Counted from the first letter of the stretch, positions 1 to 8,383 are shown. The stretch: 8,763 bases of DNA from UBA9732 sp963615565 (GCA_963615565.1 CAVEGR010000155.1:1-8763), one strand, 5' to 3'. Numbers and translations: made by a program. Notes: generated by a model not told the origin, from the sequence alone.

Positions 1-38
1 AAAGGACGTTGTCATTGTTCTGCAGATATTTACTATAA

Positions 39-59
39 GAGATTTTAATTTAAAATCTC
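39..59. promoter_or_regulatory. Perfect palindrome before the operon's first gene (operator or hairpin)
   Basis: The arms GAGATTTTAA (39-48) and TTAAAATCTC (50-59) are exact reverse complements around one central T. The right arm ends one base before the AAGGAG ribosome site (61-66) of the phosphatase gene. As RNA it could form an 8-bp stem with a 5-nt loop next to the ribosome site; as DNA it looks like a site for a dimeric repressor. A weak promoter-like pair lies just upstream (TTGTCA 9-14; TATAAG 34-39, but with a 19-nt spacer), which would put the transcription start inside the palindrome. No T-run follows the right arm, so a terminator of an upstream gene is less likely. The palindrome is directly visible; its role is inferred. 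Confidence 0.5.
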
Positions 60-71
60 AAAGGAGAAGTT

Positions 72-1703
72 GTGAAGATTAAACTTTTATCTAAATTTAT
101 ACTTTCTCTTTGTGTTGTAGGCCTTTTGCTTACATTCTCAGTGTCGCTTTTTAGCTATATTACTTCCAAAAGCTATCTCCAAAATCTTTTTGCTGAACGT
201 GTTATGACAAACAGTAAGGCAATTGCAACTATGCTTGATGTTGAAGATGTGAAAAAAATTCTAGCCCCAGAAGGCGATAAGACTCCAGAGTATGAACAGA
301 TGTATAATCTCTTCAACAAACTTAAGAAAGAAGGTGAGATAACATATCTTTCTCTTGTTGTTCCAAGTGAAGACAGTGTTACTTTTTATATAGATGCTCT
401 TGTTGAAGAGATGGGAGATGATCCTACAGCTCAGCTACCTTATGGAACCAGTGTTCTTTACACAGACGCAGCCAATCCAAATGATCCAGCAGATTATGAA
501 AAGTACATAACTATTTGGAATGCTTATAAAGAAAACAAAGGTTTGGATGATCCTATTGTTACAGATAATAGCTATGGATATAACTACACAGGTGTCTCTG
601 TTGTTTTAGACGAAAACGGAAAAGCTATAGCTGAAATTCAGTACATTCTTGATATGAGTGCTGTTAGATCTTACCTTTTCTCCATCCTCAACACTATGAT
701 AGTTATTTGTTTTGCTTTAATTGGTGTTGTTATACTTGTTTATATTGTCTTTGTGAGAAATATGGTTACAAAGCCAATTGGCAAGTTAACTAAATTCACT
801 GAAGAGATTACACGCACTAACTCTTTTGAGAACCAGAAAATAGATATTCATACGGGTGACGAAATTGAGTCTCTTTCCCAGTCATTTAACTTCATGCTTG
901 CAGAGCTTACTGAATACATAGCTAATCTTTCCAAGATGACAGCAGAAAAGGAAAGAATTGGGGCTGAGCTTGATGTTGCACGCCACATCCAAGCTAGTAT
1001 GCTTCCATGTATTTTCCCACCCTTCCCGGAAAGGCATGAATTTGACATATATGCAACAATGACACCTGCCAAGGAAGTTGGTGGCGATTTCTACGACTTC
1101 TTCTTTGTGGATCCAGATCATCTAGCTTTGGTTATGGCCGATGTCTCTGGAAAGGGTGTTCCTGCAGCACTGTTTATGATGATAAGTAAGACGCTTATCA
1201 AATCAATTGCACAAAACAGACACAATCCTAGTGCGGTTTTGGAAAAAGTTAATAATCAGCTATGTGAAAATAATGAAGCAGAAATGTTTGTAACTGTCTG
1301 GCTTGGAATTTTGGAAATTTCAACTGGAAAGATGAGATGTGTTAATGCCGGTCATGAGTTTCCAGCTATAAAGCGAAAAGATGGACAGTGGGAACTTTAC
1401 AAAGACAAGCACGGCTTTGTTGTTGCTGGAATGGAAAATGCAAAATATAAAGAATATGAACTGCAATTTAATCCTGGCGATAAACTTTTTGTGTACACAG
1501 ACGGTGTTGCTGAAGCAACAGATAGCAATAATGTTCTTTATGGTACAGACAGAATGATAGATGCTCTCAACAGAGCTAAAGACAAACCTGTTAAAGAATT
1601 ACTTGAGTACGTTCACGCTGATGTAGATTCCTTTGTAGGAGGCGCTGATCAGTTTGATGATATCACAATGATGACACTAGAGATAAAGGAGAACAGTCTA
1701 TGA
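72..1703 (+). CDS. Membrane-bound PP2C-type (SpoIIE/RsbU-like) serine/threonine phosphatase with HAMP domain
   Basis: A 543-residue sensor phosphatase, expected to remove phosphate from a serine/threonine of a STAS-type anti-sigma antagonist. Membrane segment at about residues 8-30, an extracytoplasmic region (about 31-200) whose last part (VSVVLDENGKAIAEIQYILD) resembles a Cache/PAS-like sensor, a second membrane segment (about 204-228), HAMP (about 229-285), a short coiled linker, then the SpoIIE/PP2C domain (about 294-540). Metal-binding aspartates are visible in GGDFYD (D339), ADVSGKG (D357), YTDGV (D477) and DQFDDIT (D529/D530), so it should be active. The GTG start at 72 is chosen because AAGGAG lies 5 nt upstream, the frame is closed at 51-53, and later starts would lose the first membrane segment. 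Its stop overlaps the next gene's ATG (ATGA). Ligand and substrate are unknown. Confidence 0.93.
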   Translation: MKIKLLSKFILSLCVVGLLLTFSVSLFSYITSKSYLQNLFAERVMTNSKAIATMLDVEDVKKILAPEGDKTPEYEQMYNLFNKLKKEGEITYLSLVVPSEDSVTFYIDALVEEMGDDPTAQLPYGTSVLYTDAANPNDPADYEKYITIWNAYKENKGLDDPIVTDNSYGYNYTGVSVVLDENGKAIAEIQYILDMSAVRSYLFSILNTMIVICFALIGVVILVYIVFVRNMVTKPIGKLTKFTEEITRTNSFENQKIDIHTGDEIESLSQSFNFMLAELTEYIANLSKMTAEKERIGAELDVARHIQASMLPCIFPPFPERHEFDIYATMTPAKEVGGDFYDFFFVDPDHLALVMADVSGKGVPAALFMMISKTLIKSIAQNRHNPSAVLEKVNNQLCENNEAEMFVTVWLGILEISTGKMRCVNAGHEFPAIKRKDGQWELYKDKHGFVVAGMENAKYKEYELQFNPGDKLFVYTDGVAEATDSNNVLYGTDRMIDALNRAKDKPVKELLEYVHADVDSFVGGADQFDDITMMTLEIKENSL

Positions 1704-2095
1704 AAAAAGAGATTACCTTAAAACCCACAGAAACAGCTGTGGCATCAGTGACAGACTTTGTTGAGGATATTCTTACACAGAACGATATCCCTTTCAAAAC
1801 AATTGCACAGGTCAATGTTGCTATAGACGAAATATTTTCAAATATTGTCCTTTATAGTGGTGCTGACAGTGTAACAGTTACCTGCTTTCTTGAAGAGAAT
1901 GAGATAAAAATTGAATTTCTAGATAATGGAAAACCATATGATCCAACTAAAAATGAAGATCCAGATATTACACTTTCTAGTGAAGAGAGAAAGATTGGTG
2001 GGTTGGGAATATTTATGGTTAAGAAGACAATGGATGATGTTTCTTATGTTCACAAGGATAATAAGAATATTTTGACAATTAAAAAACATCGGTAA
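1700..2095 (+). CDS. RsbW/SpoIIAB-type anti-sigma serine/threonine protein kinase (HATPase_c_2)
   Basis: A 131-residue single-domain GHKL kinase, the usual length for RsbW/SpoIIAB relatives. N-box: AIDEIFSNI (residues 41-49) with E44 and N48; the D-x-G ATP-lid element is LDNGKPYDP (D75, G77); the second glycine motif is GGLGIFMVKK (100-109). In this family the kinase binds and silences a sigma factor or other target, and phosphorylates a STAS antagonist that the partner phosphatase reactivates. The start codon overlaps the phosphatase stop by four bases, with AAAGGAG at 1685-1691, so the two are translationally coupled and almost certainly one signalling unit. No STAS partner or sigma factor lies in the window. 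Only the fold and ATP motifs are visible; the target is inferred. Confidence 0.9.
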   Translation: MKKEITLKPTETAVASVTDFVEDILTQNDIPFKTIAQVNVAIDEIFSNIVLYSGADSVTVTCFLEENEIKIEFLDNGKPYDPTKNEDPDITLSSEERKIGGLGIFMVKKTMDDVSYVHKDNKNILTIKKHR

Positions 2096-2100
2096 GGTGT

Positions 2101-2577
2101 ATGAATACAAATCTCTTTCGTAAATCCAGTATAGACAGAGTTAACTCTCCTGAACAGCTTAATGACTATATTCGTGTAGCCAACCCTAGCGTGTGGATTC
2201 TTCTTGCTGCTATAGTGGTTCTTCTTGTTGGGGTTGTTATTTGGGGTGTCTTTGGCTCTGTAGAAACTAAAGTAAATACTACACTAATAGTTCAAAATGG
2301 TACGGTTTCCGCTTATGTTTCTTCTGACAATATTTCTTCATTAAAAGAAGGAATGACTGTTAGAGTGGATGACAAAGAAGGTGTGATAGAGAGTATAAAT
2401 AAAACGCCTGTGGAGATTTCAAACACCTTTTCTTCCTATTTTTTGTATCTTTCAGGATTACAAACTGGAGACTTTGTGTATGAGGTAAATGTTAATCTTT
2501 CAGGTGTTGAAGATGGTATTTATTCTGCTTCTATAGTTGTTGATAGCATTAATCCAATTTACTTTGTCATTCATTAG
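2101..2577 (+). CDS. Short NHLM-type secretion accessory protein (reduced HlyD-like membrane protein)
   Basis: A 158-residue protein with a cytoplasmic N-terminus (FRKSSIDRVNSPEQLNDYI, residues 6-24), one membrane helix (about 31-51, ending WGVFGSVETKV) and an outside domain of about 105 residues. The N-terminal motif followed by the helix and the 'GSVxTKV' exit is the signature of the secretion protein that accompanies NHLM/NHLP ABC exporters. The usual family member is much longer and carries a coiled-coil hairpin and barrel; here only a small beta-rich piece remains (VSAYVSSDNISSLKEGMTV resembles the lipoyl/barrel element of HlyD proteins). It ends at a clean stop with no visible frameshift and good coupling to the next gene, so it looks like a real short form. 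The ribosome site is poor (AAGGTG, 2094-2099, almost touching the ATG), suggesting coupling to the kinase gene 5 nt upstream. Confidence 0.8.
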   Translation: MNTNLFRKSSIDRVNSPEQLNDYIRVANPSVWILLAAIVVLLVGVVIWGVFGSVETKVNTTLIVQNGTVSAYVSSDNISSLKEGMTVRVDDKEGVIESINKTPVEISNTFSSYFLYLSGLQTGDFVYEVNVNLSGVEDGIYSASIVVDSINPIYFVIH

Positions 2578-2585
2578 GAGGGATT

Positions 2586-4769
2586 ATGAAAAAGAAGAAA
2601 ACTCCCTCTTCTCCGGTTACTAATTCAGTTGCAAAGGTTCCTGTTGTTATTCAGCTTGAGGCTCTAGAGTGTGGTGCTGCGTCATTAGCTATGATTCTTG
2701 CTTATTATGGCAAGTGGATACCTCTAGAGCAGGTTAGATTTGATTGTGGTGTTTCTAGAGATGGCTCTAATGCAAAGAATGTTCTAAAGGCCGCTAGATC
2801 TTATGGTCTTGAAGCTAAAGGTTATAGATATGAGCCAGAACAATTGAAAGAAAAAGGCAAATTTCCATGTATTATTCACTGGAATTTTAACCATTTTGTG
2901 GTTCTTTGTGGCTTTAAAGGCAATAAAGCTGTTATAAATGACCCTGCAAAAGGCACGTACAGTGTAAGTATGGATCAGTTTGACAAATCCTTTACCGGTA
3001 TTTGTCTAATGATGGAGCCGGGAGAGAATTTCAAACCGGAAGGCAAACCAAAGAGTGTTATTGAGTTTGTAAAAAAGAAACTCAAAGGAACTGGAAGTGC
3101 TTTTGCTTTGGTTGTTGTTACTACAATTATTTCTTCTTTGATTGGTATTATTACACCTGGTTTCTCTAACGTGTTTGCGGATCATCTCTTAAGTGGTACT
3201 AACCCGCAGTGGTTTATGCCGTTTATTTGGGGAATTACTGGACTTTCTGTAATTCAAATTATAGTTGAGATTATTCAGGCAACATATTCATTGAAAGTAA
3301 ATGGAAAGATTGCTATTGTTGCAAATAGCGAGTATATGTGGCATGTTTTGCGTCTTCCTATGGAATTCTTTTCTCAGCGTATGGCAGGAGATATCCAAGG
3401 GCGTAGGAGCCAAAATGCTAGTATTGCAGGCAGTATAATTTCAACGTTTGCACCTCTTGTTATTGAAGGCTTTATGCTATTCTTTTATCTCTTTGTTATG
3501 TTGAGATATAGTGTTGTTCTTTCTTTAATTGGAATTGTGTCAGTTTTCTTGAATATGGCTGTAAGTTCGTATATTTCAAAGAAAAGAATCAATCTTACTC
3601 GTGTTTCAAGTAGAGATGCTGGAAAACTGGCAGGAGCCACTGTTGCTGGTATAGAGATGATTGAGTCAATCAAATCTTCAGGTGCTGAGAATGGTTTCTT
3701 TGAGAAATGGTCCGGTTATCAAGCTGGTGTTAATTCTGGGCAAGTGAAATTTACAAAGCTCAATGCTAAAGTTGGAATTATTCCATCTGTAATTTCAATG
3801 TTAACCAATACGCTTGTCTTGATGGGTAGTGTGTACCTTTGTCAAAAAGGGCAGTGGACTGTTGGTATGATTAGTGCCTTCTCAGGTTTTTTGGGTTCTT
3901 TCTTATCTCCGGCCATGCAATTTGTATCGGCATCACAGAGTTTGCAGGAAATGCGTACAAGCATGGAGAGAATTGAAGATGTCATGGAGTATCCGGCTGT
4001 TATTCCATATGAAACAGAGCCCCTGACAGGAGATGAAGAATTTGATAAACTTAGTGGTAGAATAGAGTTAAAGAATGTTACATTTGGATATTCTCGTCTT
4101 GCAGAGCCTCTAATTAAAGATTTCTCAATGACTTTAGAGCCAGGGCAGAGGGTTGCCTTTGTAGGGCCGTCTGGGTGCGGAAAGTCAACGTTAAGTAAGC
4201 TTATTTCTGGGCTTTATAAACCGTGGTCTGGAGAGATTTTGTTTGATGGAAAGCCAATTGATGCTATCAATAGGGCTGTGTTTACTGGCTCATTAAGTGT
4301 TGTAGACCAGGATATCATTCTCTTTGAGGATACAATTTCCAACAATATCAAGATGTGGGATAATTCCATTGAGGATTTTGAAGTAATTCTTGCTGCTAGA
4401 GATGCTCAAATTCATGAAGATATTATGCTTAAGGATGGCGGGTATCAGCATAAGCTTCTTGAAGGAGGTAAAGACCTCTCTGGTGGACAGAGACAGCGTC
4501 TTGAGATTGCTCGTGTCCTTGCAGAAGATCCCACCATAATTATCATGGATGAAGCTACAAGTGCACTGGATGCAAAGACGGAATATGAGGTTGTTAAATC
4601 AATCAAGAATAGAGGAATAACTACTATTGTTGTTGCACATAGACTTAGTACTATTCGGGACTCGGATGAAATCATTGTGCTTGATAAAGGCAATGTAGTT
4701 GAAAGGGGTACACATGATGAACTGTATAAATTAGGTGGTGTGTACGCTTCTCTTGTATCAAACGAGTAA
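2586..4769 (+). CDS. NHLM-type bacteriocin exporter: C39 peptidase-permease-ATPase fusion
   Basis: A 727-residue peptidase-containing ABC transporter that should cut the leader of a double-glycine precursor at the inner face of the membrane and export the core. The N-terminal C39 domain (about 15-150) keeps the active site: Q23 (oxyanion hole), C29 in LECGAAS, H103 in NHFVVLCGF and D119 in NDPAKG. A six-helix permease follows (about 168-465). The ATPase domain (about 495-727) has Walker A GPSGCGKST (527-535), Q-loop Q575, signature LSGGQRQR from 631, Walker B IIIMDEATSALD (D655, E656) and switch H685, so it looks catalytically complete. AGGAGGG (2576-2582) overlaps the previous stop and sits 3 nt before the ATG. 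With its two neighbours it forms the standard NHLM export trio; the GG-leader peptide at 8544 is a plausible substrate. Confidence 0.95.
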   Translation: MKKKKTPSSPVTNSVAKVPVVIQLEALECGAASLAMILAYYGKWIPLEQVRFDCGVSRDGSNAKNVLKAARSYGLEAKGYRYEPEQLKEKGKFPCIIHWNFNHFVVLCGFKGNKAVINDPAKGTYSVSMDQFDKSFTGICLMMEPGENFKPEGKPKSVIEFVKKKLKGTGSAFALVVVTTIISSLIGIITPGFSNVFADHLLSGTNPQWFMPFIWGITGLSVIQIIVEIIQATYSLKVNGKIAIVANSEYMWHVLRLPMEFFSQRMAGDIQGRRSQNASIAGSIISTFAPLVIEGFMLFFYLFVMLRYSVVLSLIGIVSVFLNMAVSSYISKKRINLTRVSSRDAGKLAGATVAGIEMIESIKSSGAENGFFEKWSGYQAGVNSGQVKFTKLNAKVGIIPSVISMLTNTLVLMGSVYLCQKGQWTVGMISAFSGFLGSFLSPAMQFVSASQSLQEMRTSMERIEDVMEYPAVIPYETEPLTGDEEFDKLSGRIELKNVTFGYSRLAEPLIKDFSMTLEPGQRVAFVGPSGCGKSTLSKLISGLYKPWSGEILFDGKPIDAINRAVFTGSLSVVDQDIILFEDTISNNIKMWDNSIEDFEVILAARDAQIHEDIMLKDGGYQHKLLEGGKDLSGGQRQRLEIARVLAEDPTIIIMDEATSALDAKTEYEVVKSIKNRGITTIVVAHRLSTIRDSDEIIVLDKGNVVERGTHDELYKLGGVYASLVSNE

Positions 4770-4780
4770 AGGAGGACTCT

Positions 4781-6961
4781 ATGGGTTGGTTTGACGAACA
4801 AATTAGAGAAAGAATACAAAGTGATGATGAAAGTTTTTCCAATGCTTTTGTTGCTATGTCCTCTCTTGTTATGGGAAAACGCATTACTAGAATTCTGCAA
4901 GAAGACAGTGTAAATGCAAAAAATGCAATAGATTATGTTCTTAGATATTACCATGTAAAGCCATCAGAATTGCCAGCAGATGTTAAAGATATAAATGATC
5001 AGCTTGAATTTCTTATGAGACCTGCTGGCATTATGAGACGTACTGTCCTGCTAGAAGGCTCTTGGTATAATGATGCTGTTGGCGCAATGTTAGGTTCTCG
5101 TAAAGATGATGGAACTCCCATAGCTCTTATCCCATCAGGGCTTACTGGTTATAAGTTCTATGATACGGGAACAGGAAAGTGGGTTAGAGTAAACAAAAAG
5201 ACATCAGCTCTTATTGATGATGAGGCTATATCTTTTTATAAGCCATTACCTCTTAAGAAATTAGGCATAAAGGATTTACTTATATACATAGTAGAATGCA
5301 TGAGTATTTCTGACTTTGTTTTTGTTGGCCTTGTGACGCTGGCTTCTTCATTGTTAGGCCTCTTGACTCCTAAAATTCAAAGAATTATCTATGGGCCAGT
5401 TATTGAAGGAGGGAGCCTTCAGCTTTTGTTTGCGGTTTTTGGTTTTCTTATTTGTGTAAGTTTGTCTCAGCTGTTCATAGGTATTGTTAAGAGCCTTATA
5501 ATGTCTAGACTTGGCACAAAAATGAATGTTCAAGTTCAAGCTGCAAGTATGATGAGGGTTCTTTCTCTTCCTGCATCTTTCTTTAAAGATTATTCGTCTG
5601 GTGAACTTGCTTCACGCATGAGCAGTATCAATTCTCTTTGTGCAATGCTTGCAAGCACTATTTTGTCTACAGGTCTTACATCTGTCTTTTCTCTTATTTA
5701 TATAACGCAAATGGTTGCTTATGGCCCTGGCTTGGTGGTGCCAGGACTTATTATCATTGTTATTACGGTCCTCTTTTCTTTAATTACAACTTTTTCTCAG
5801 TTAAAGATTTCTAAAGAGCAAATGGAGCTTGATGCAAAAGAGTCAGGTCTTGAGTACTCACTACTTACAGGTGTGCAGAAAATTAGGCTTAGTGGTGCAG
5901 AAAAAAGAGCATTTGCAAAATGGGCTACATCATACACAAAGAGTGCAAGACTTCAATATGATCCGCCTCTTTTTTTGAAGTTGAATGGAGTTTTTTCTTC
6001 TGTCATTTCTCTTGTTGGCACTATTGTGATTTACTTTTTTACAATTAAAACGCATGTATCACTTGCAGACTACTATGCTTTTAATAGTGCATATGGCATG
6101 GTCATGGGTGCTTTTTCATCTCTAATTGGAATGGCCACAACATTTGCTCAAATTAAACCTGTTTTGGATATGGTCTTACCTATATTAGAAACAGTGCCAG
6201 AAGTTAGTGAAAACAAGAAAGTTGTCACAAGACTTTCTGGTGGTATTGAGCTTAACAATGTATCGTTCAGATATAAGGAGACAGAGCCCCTGATTATTGA
6301 TGACTTGAGTTTAAAAATTAGACCTGGTCAATATGTTGCAATAGTTGGTGCAACTGGTTGTGGGAAATCCACTCTTATGCGTTTAATGCTGGGTTTTGAG
6401 ACTCCTCAACGGGGTGCTATTTACTATGATGGTATGGATTTATCCTCCTTGGATTTGAAATCTCTTAGAAGAAAAATTGGAACTGTCATGCAAAATGGCA
6501 AGCTCTTTCAAGGCGATATTTATTCAAATATAGTCATATCGGCTCCACAACTTGGGATGGAAGATGCGTGGAAGGCAGCCCAGATGGCTGGTATGAAGGC
6601 CGATATTGAAGCAATGCCCATGGGTATGCATACAATCATAAGTGAGGGTTCCGGTGGAATATCTGGAGGCCAAAAGCAAAGACTTATGATTGCACGTGCT
6701 ATTGCTCCAAAACCCAGAATTCTCATGTTTGATGAAGCAACAAGTGCCCTTGATAATATCACACAAAAGATTGTCTCTGATTCTCTTGATGGATTAAAGT
6801 GTACTCGAATTGTGATTGCTCACCGTCTTAGCACAATTAAACAATGTGACAGAATTGTTGTTTTGGACAAAGGAAAGATTATTGAGGACGGCAAATATGA
6901 CGAGCTTATAGCCCAAAATGGTTATTTTGCTTCCCTTGTTGAGCGTCAAAGACTTGATTGA
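4781..6961 (+). CDS. NHLM-type ABC half-transporter, permease-ATPase without active peptidase
   Basis: A 726-residue second ABC half-transporter, the expected heterodimer partner of the C39 exporter. The N-terminal soluble region (about 1-160) has no C39 catalytic triad; residues about 86-150 (LLEGSWYNDAVG, then PIALIPSGLTGYKFYDTGTG, up to FYKPLP) match the pre-membrane domain typical of this NHLM subfamily. Six membrane helices lie at about 170-455. The ATPase domain has Walker A GATGCGKST (523-531), Q571, signature ISGGQKQR from 627 (I replaces the usual L), Walker B ILMFDEATSALD (D651, E652) and H681. Both half-transporters thus retain the catalytic glutamate, unlike heterodimers with one dead site. 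A strong AAAGGAGG (4768-4775) overlaps the previous stop, 5 nt before the ATG. It is the last gene of the tight operon. Confidence 0.93.
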   Translation: MGWFDEQIRERIQSDDESFSNAFVAMSSLVMGKRITRILQEDSVNAKNAIDYVLRYYHVKPSELPADVKDINDQLEFLMRPAGIMRRTVLLEGSWYNDAVGAMLGSRKDDGTPIALIPSGLTGYKFYDTGTGKWVRVNKKTSALIDDEAISFYKPLPLKKLGIKDLLIYIVECMSISDFVFVGLVTLASSLLGLLTPKIQRIIYGPVIEGGSLQLLFAVFGFLICVSLSQLFIGIVKSLIMSRLGTKMNVQVQAASMMRVLSLPASFFKDYSSGELASRMSSINSLCAMLASTILSTGLTSVFSLIYITQMVAYGPGLVVPGLIIIVITVLFSLITTFSQLKISKEQMELDAKESGLEYSLLTGVQKIRLSGAEKRAFAKWATSYTKSARLQYDPPLFLKLNGVFSSVISLVGTIVIYFFTIKTHVSLADYYAFNSAYGMVMGAFSSLIGMATTFAQIKPVLDMVLPILETVPEVSENKKVVTRLSGGIELNNVSFRYKETEPLIIDDLSLKIRPGQYVAIVGATGCGKSTLMRLMLGFETPQRGAIYYDGMDLSSLDLKSLRRKIGTVMQNGKLFQGDIYSNIVISAPQLGMEDAWKAAQMAGMKADIEAMPMGMHTIISEGSGGISGGQKQRLMIARAIAPKPRILMFDEATSALDNITQKIVSDSLDGLKCTRIVIAHRLSTIKQCDRIVVLDKGKIIEDGKYDELIAQNGYFASLVERQRLD

Positions 6962-7042
6962 ATGGAAAAACACCTCTAAAATGTAATAAAAGTGTGATTG
7001 TTCAACGCTAAAATATCAATAATAGTGTGATGGAGTGCTCTT
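6962..7042. other. Gap between exporter operon and ATPase gene, with short direct repeat
   Basis: This 81-nt AT-rich spacer is the first clear break after five closely packed genes. It contains no convincing hairpin terminator. The octamer AGTGTGAT occurs twice, at 6991-6998 and 7024-7031, 33 nt apart; the second copy runs into the GGAG ribosome site (7032-7035) of the ATPase gene. No good promoter hexamer pair is visible, so the ATPase gene may be transcribed by read-through or from a weak promoter here. Confidence 0.4.
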
Positions 7043-8383
7043 ATGGAACGATTTATTTTGAAAAAATTGTTAAATTGGAAAAACTCTCCTTATCGTAAGC
7101 CCCTAATATTGAAAGGAGTTAGGCAAGTAGGCAAGACTTGGGTTTTAAAAGAGTTTGGCAAACGCTATTATGAAAATATTGCATATTTCAATTTTGATGA
7201 AGACGAGGAATATAAGCAGTTCTTTGAAACAACAAAAGATGTTGAGCGCATTTTGCAAAATTTAATGTTAGCCAGCGGGCAGAGGATTGTTCCAGAGAAG
7301 ACTCTTATCATTTTTGATGAGATACAGGATTGTCCTAAAGTTATCAATTCTATGAAGTATTTTTGTGAAAATGCTCCAGAATACCATATTGCTTGTGCTG
7401 GGTCTTTACTGGGTATTGCTTTGGCAAAACCTTCTTCTTTCCCGGTGGGAAAGGTTAACTTTATGCAGATTGACCCAATGACTTTCTCTGAATTTTTGAT
7501 TGCAAATGGTGATTCAAACCTTGCTACATATCTTGAAAAGTTGGATGTAATTGAGCCAATGCCTGATGCATTTTTTAATCCATTATATGAAAAATTGAAA
7601 ATGTATTACATCACTGGAGGCATGCCTGAATCCGTAAAGATGTGGACTGAGGCTCGTGATGTTGATGCTATGCAAGAAGTTCAATACAGTATAATCAATG
7701 CTTATGAACGAGACTTTGCAAAGCATCCTAATGTTAATGAATTTCCAAAAATTTCTATGATTTGGAAGTCTATTCCTTCTCAGTTAGCAAGAGAAAACAA
7801 GAAGTTTATTTACAAAGTTGTTAAGGAAGGAGCAAGAGCTCGTGAATACGAGGATGCTCTGCAATGGCTTGTAGATGCTCGATTGGTACATAAAATCTAT
7901 CGTAGTTCAGCTCCTAGTCTTCCGTTATCAGCTTACGATGATCTTTCTGCTTTTAAAATTTATTTAGTAGATGTTGGTTTGTTGCGTCGTCTATCTCAGT
8001 TATCTCCTACTGCATTTGGGGAAGGAAACCGCCTCTTTACAGAGTTTAAGGGTGCATTGACAGAAAATTTTGTACTTCAAACATTGATTACGCAATTTGA
8101 GGTTGTTCCCCGTTATTGGACACAGACAAATCCTCCATATGAGGTGGACTTTCTAATTCAACGAGAAAATGATATTTTCCCTATTGAAGTTAAATCCAAT
8201 ACAAATACAACAAGTAAGAGTCTCAAAAAATTTAAGGAACTTTTTCCAGATAAAGTGAAACTGCGTGTGCGTTTCTCCTTAGATAATTTGAGATTAGATG
8301 ACGATATGTTGAATATTCCTTTATTTATGGCAGATCAGACTGATCGTTTGATTGGGATGGCACTAGAACGAATAAAAAGATAA
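7043..8383 (+). CDS. AAA ATPase with DUF4143 and PD-(D/E)XK-like C-terminal domain
   Basis: A 446-residue ATPase of the large, biochemically poorly defined AAA_14/DUF4143 family. Walker A is GVRQVGKT (25-32), Walker B TLIIFDEIQD (D92, E93), and a sensor-like CAGSLLG lies at 118-124. The middle and C-terminal part (about 200-420) is DUF4143; near the end it carries the nuclease-fold pattern YEVDFLI (D369) and PIEVKS (E382, K384), found in many family members. Length is normal and both ends look intact. GGAG (7032-7035) lies 7 nt before the ATG. Members are widespread, often in many copies and in accessory DNA of gut bacteria and treponemes. It has no known role in peptide export, so its place between exporter and precursor may be an insertion of an unrelated cargo gene or a genuine locus member; the sequence does not decide. 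Its substrate is unknown. Confidence 0.92.
   Translation: MERFILKKLLNWKNSPYRKPLILKGVRQVGKTWVLKEFGKRYYENIAYFNFDEDEEYKQFFETTKDVERILQNLMLASGQRIVPEKTLIIFDEIQDCPKVINSMKYFCENAPEYHIACAGSLLGIALAKPSSFPVGKVNFMQIDPMTFSEFLIANGDSNLATYLEKLDVIEPMPDAFFNPLYEKLKMYYITGGMPESVKMWTEARDVDAMQEVQYSIINAYERDFAKHPNVNEFPKISMIWKSIPSQLARENKKFIYKVVKEGARAREYEDALQWLVDARLVHKIYRSSAPSLPLSAYDDLSAFKIYLVDVGLLRRLSQLSPTAFGEGNRLFTEFKGALTENFVLQTLITQFEVVPRYWTQTNPPYEVDFLIQRENDIFPIEVKSNTNTTSKSLKKFKELFPDKVKLRVRFSLDNLRLDDDMLNIPLFMADQTDRLIGMALERIKR

Noticed and set aside
4445..4954. A 169-codon minus-strand open frame across the junction of the two ABC genes.
   Set aside because: It is the reverse shadow of the conserved ABC ATPase motifs, is rich in Ser and Cys, and crosses a well-supported gene junction.
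6962..6979. A tiny frame MEKHL right after the second ABC gene.
   Set aside because: Five codons with no ribosome site of its own; nothing supports translation.
6998..7025. TTGTTC and TAATAG as a promoter for the ATPase gene.
   Set aside because: The -10 matches only three of six bases, so it is no better than chance in AT-rich DNA.
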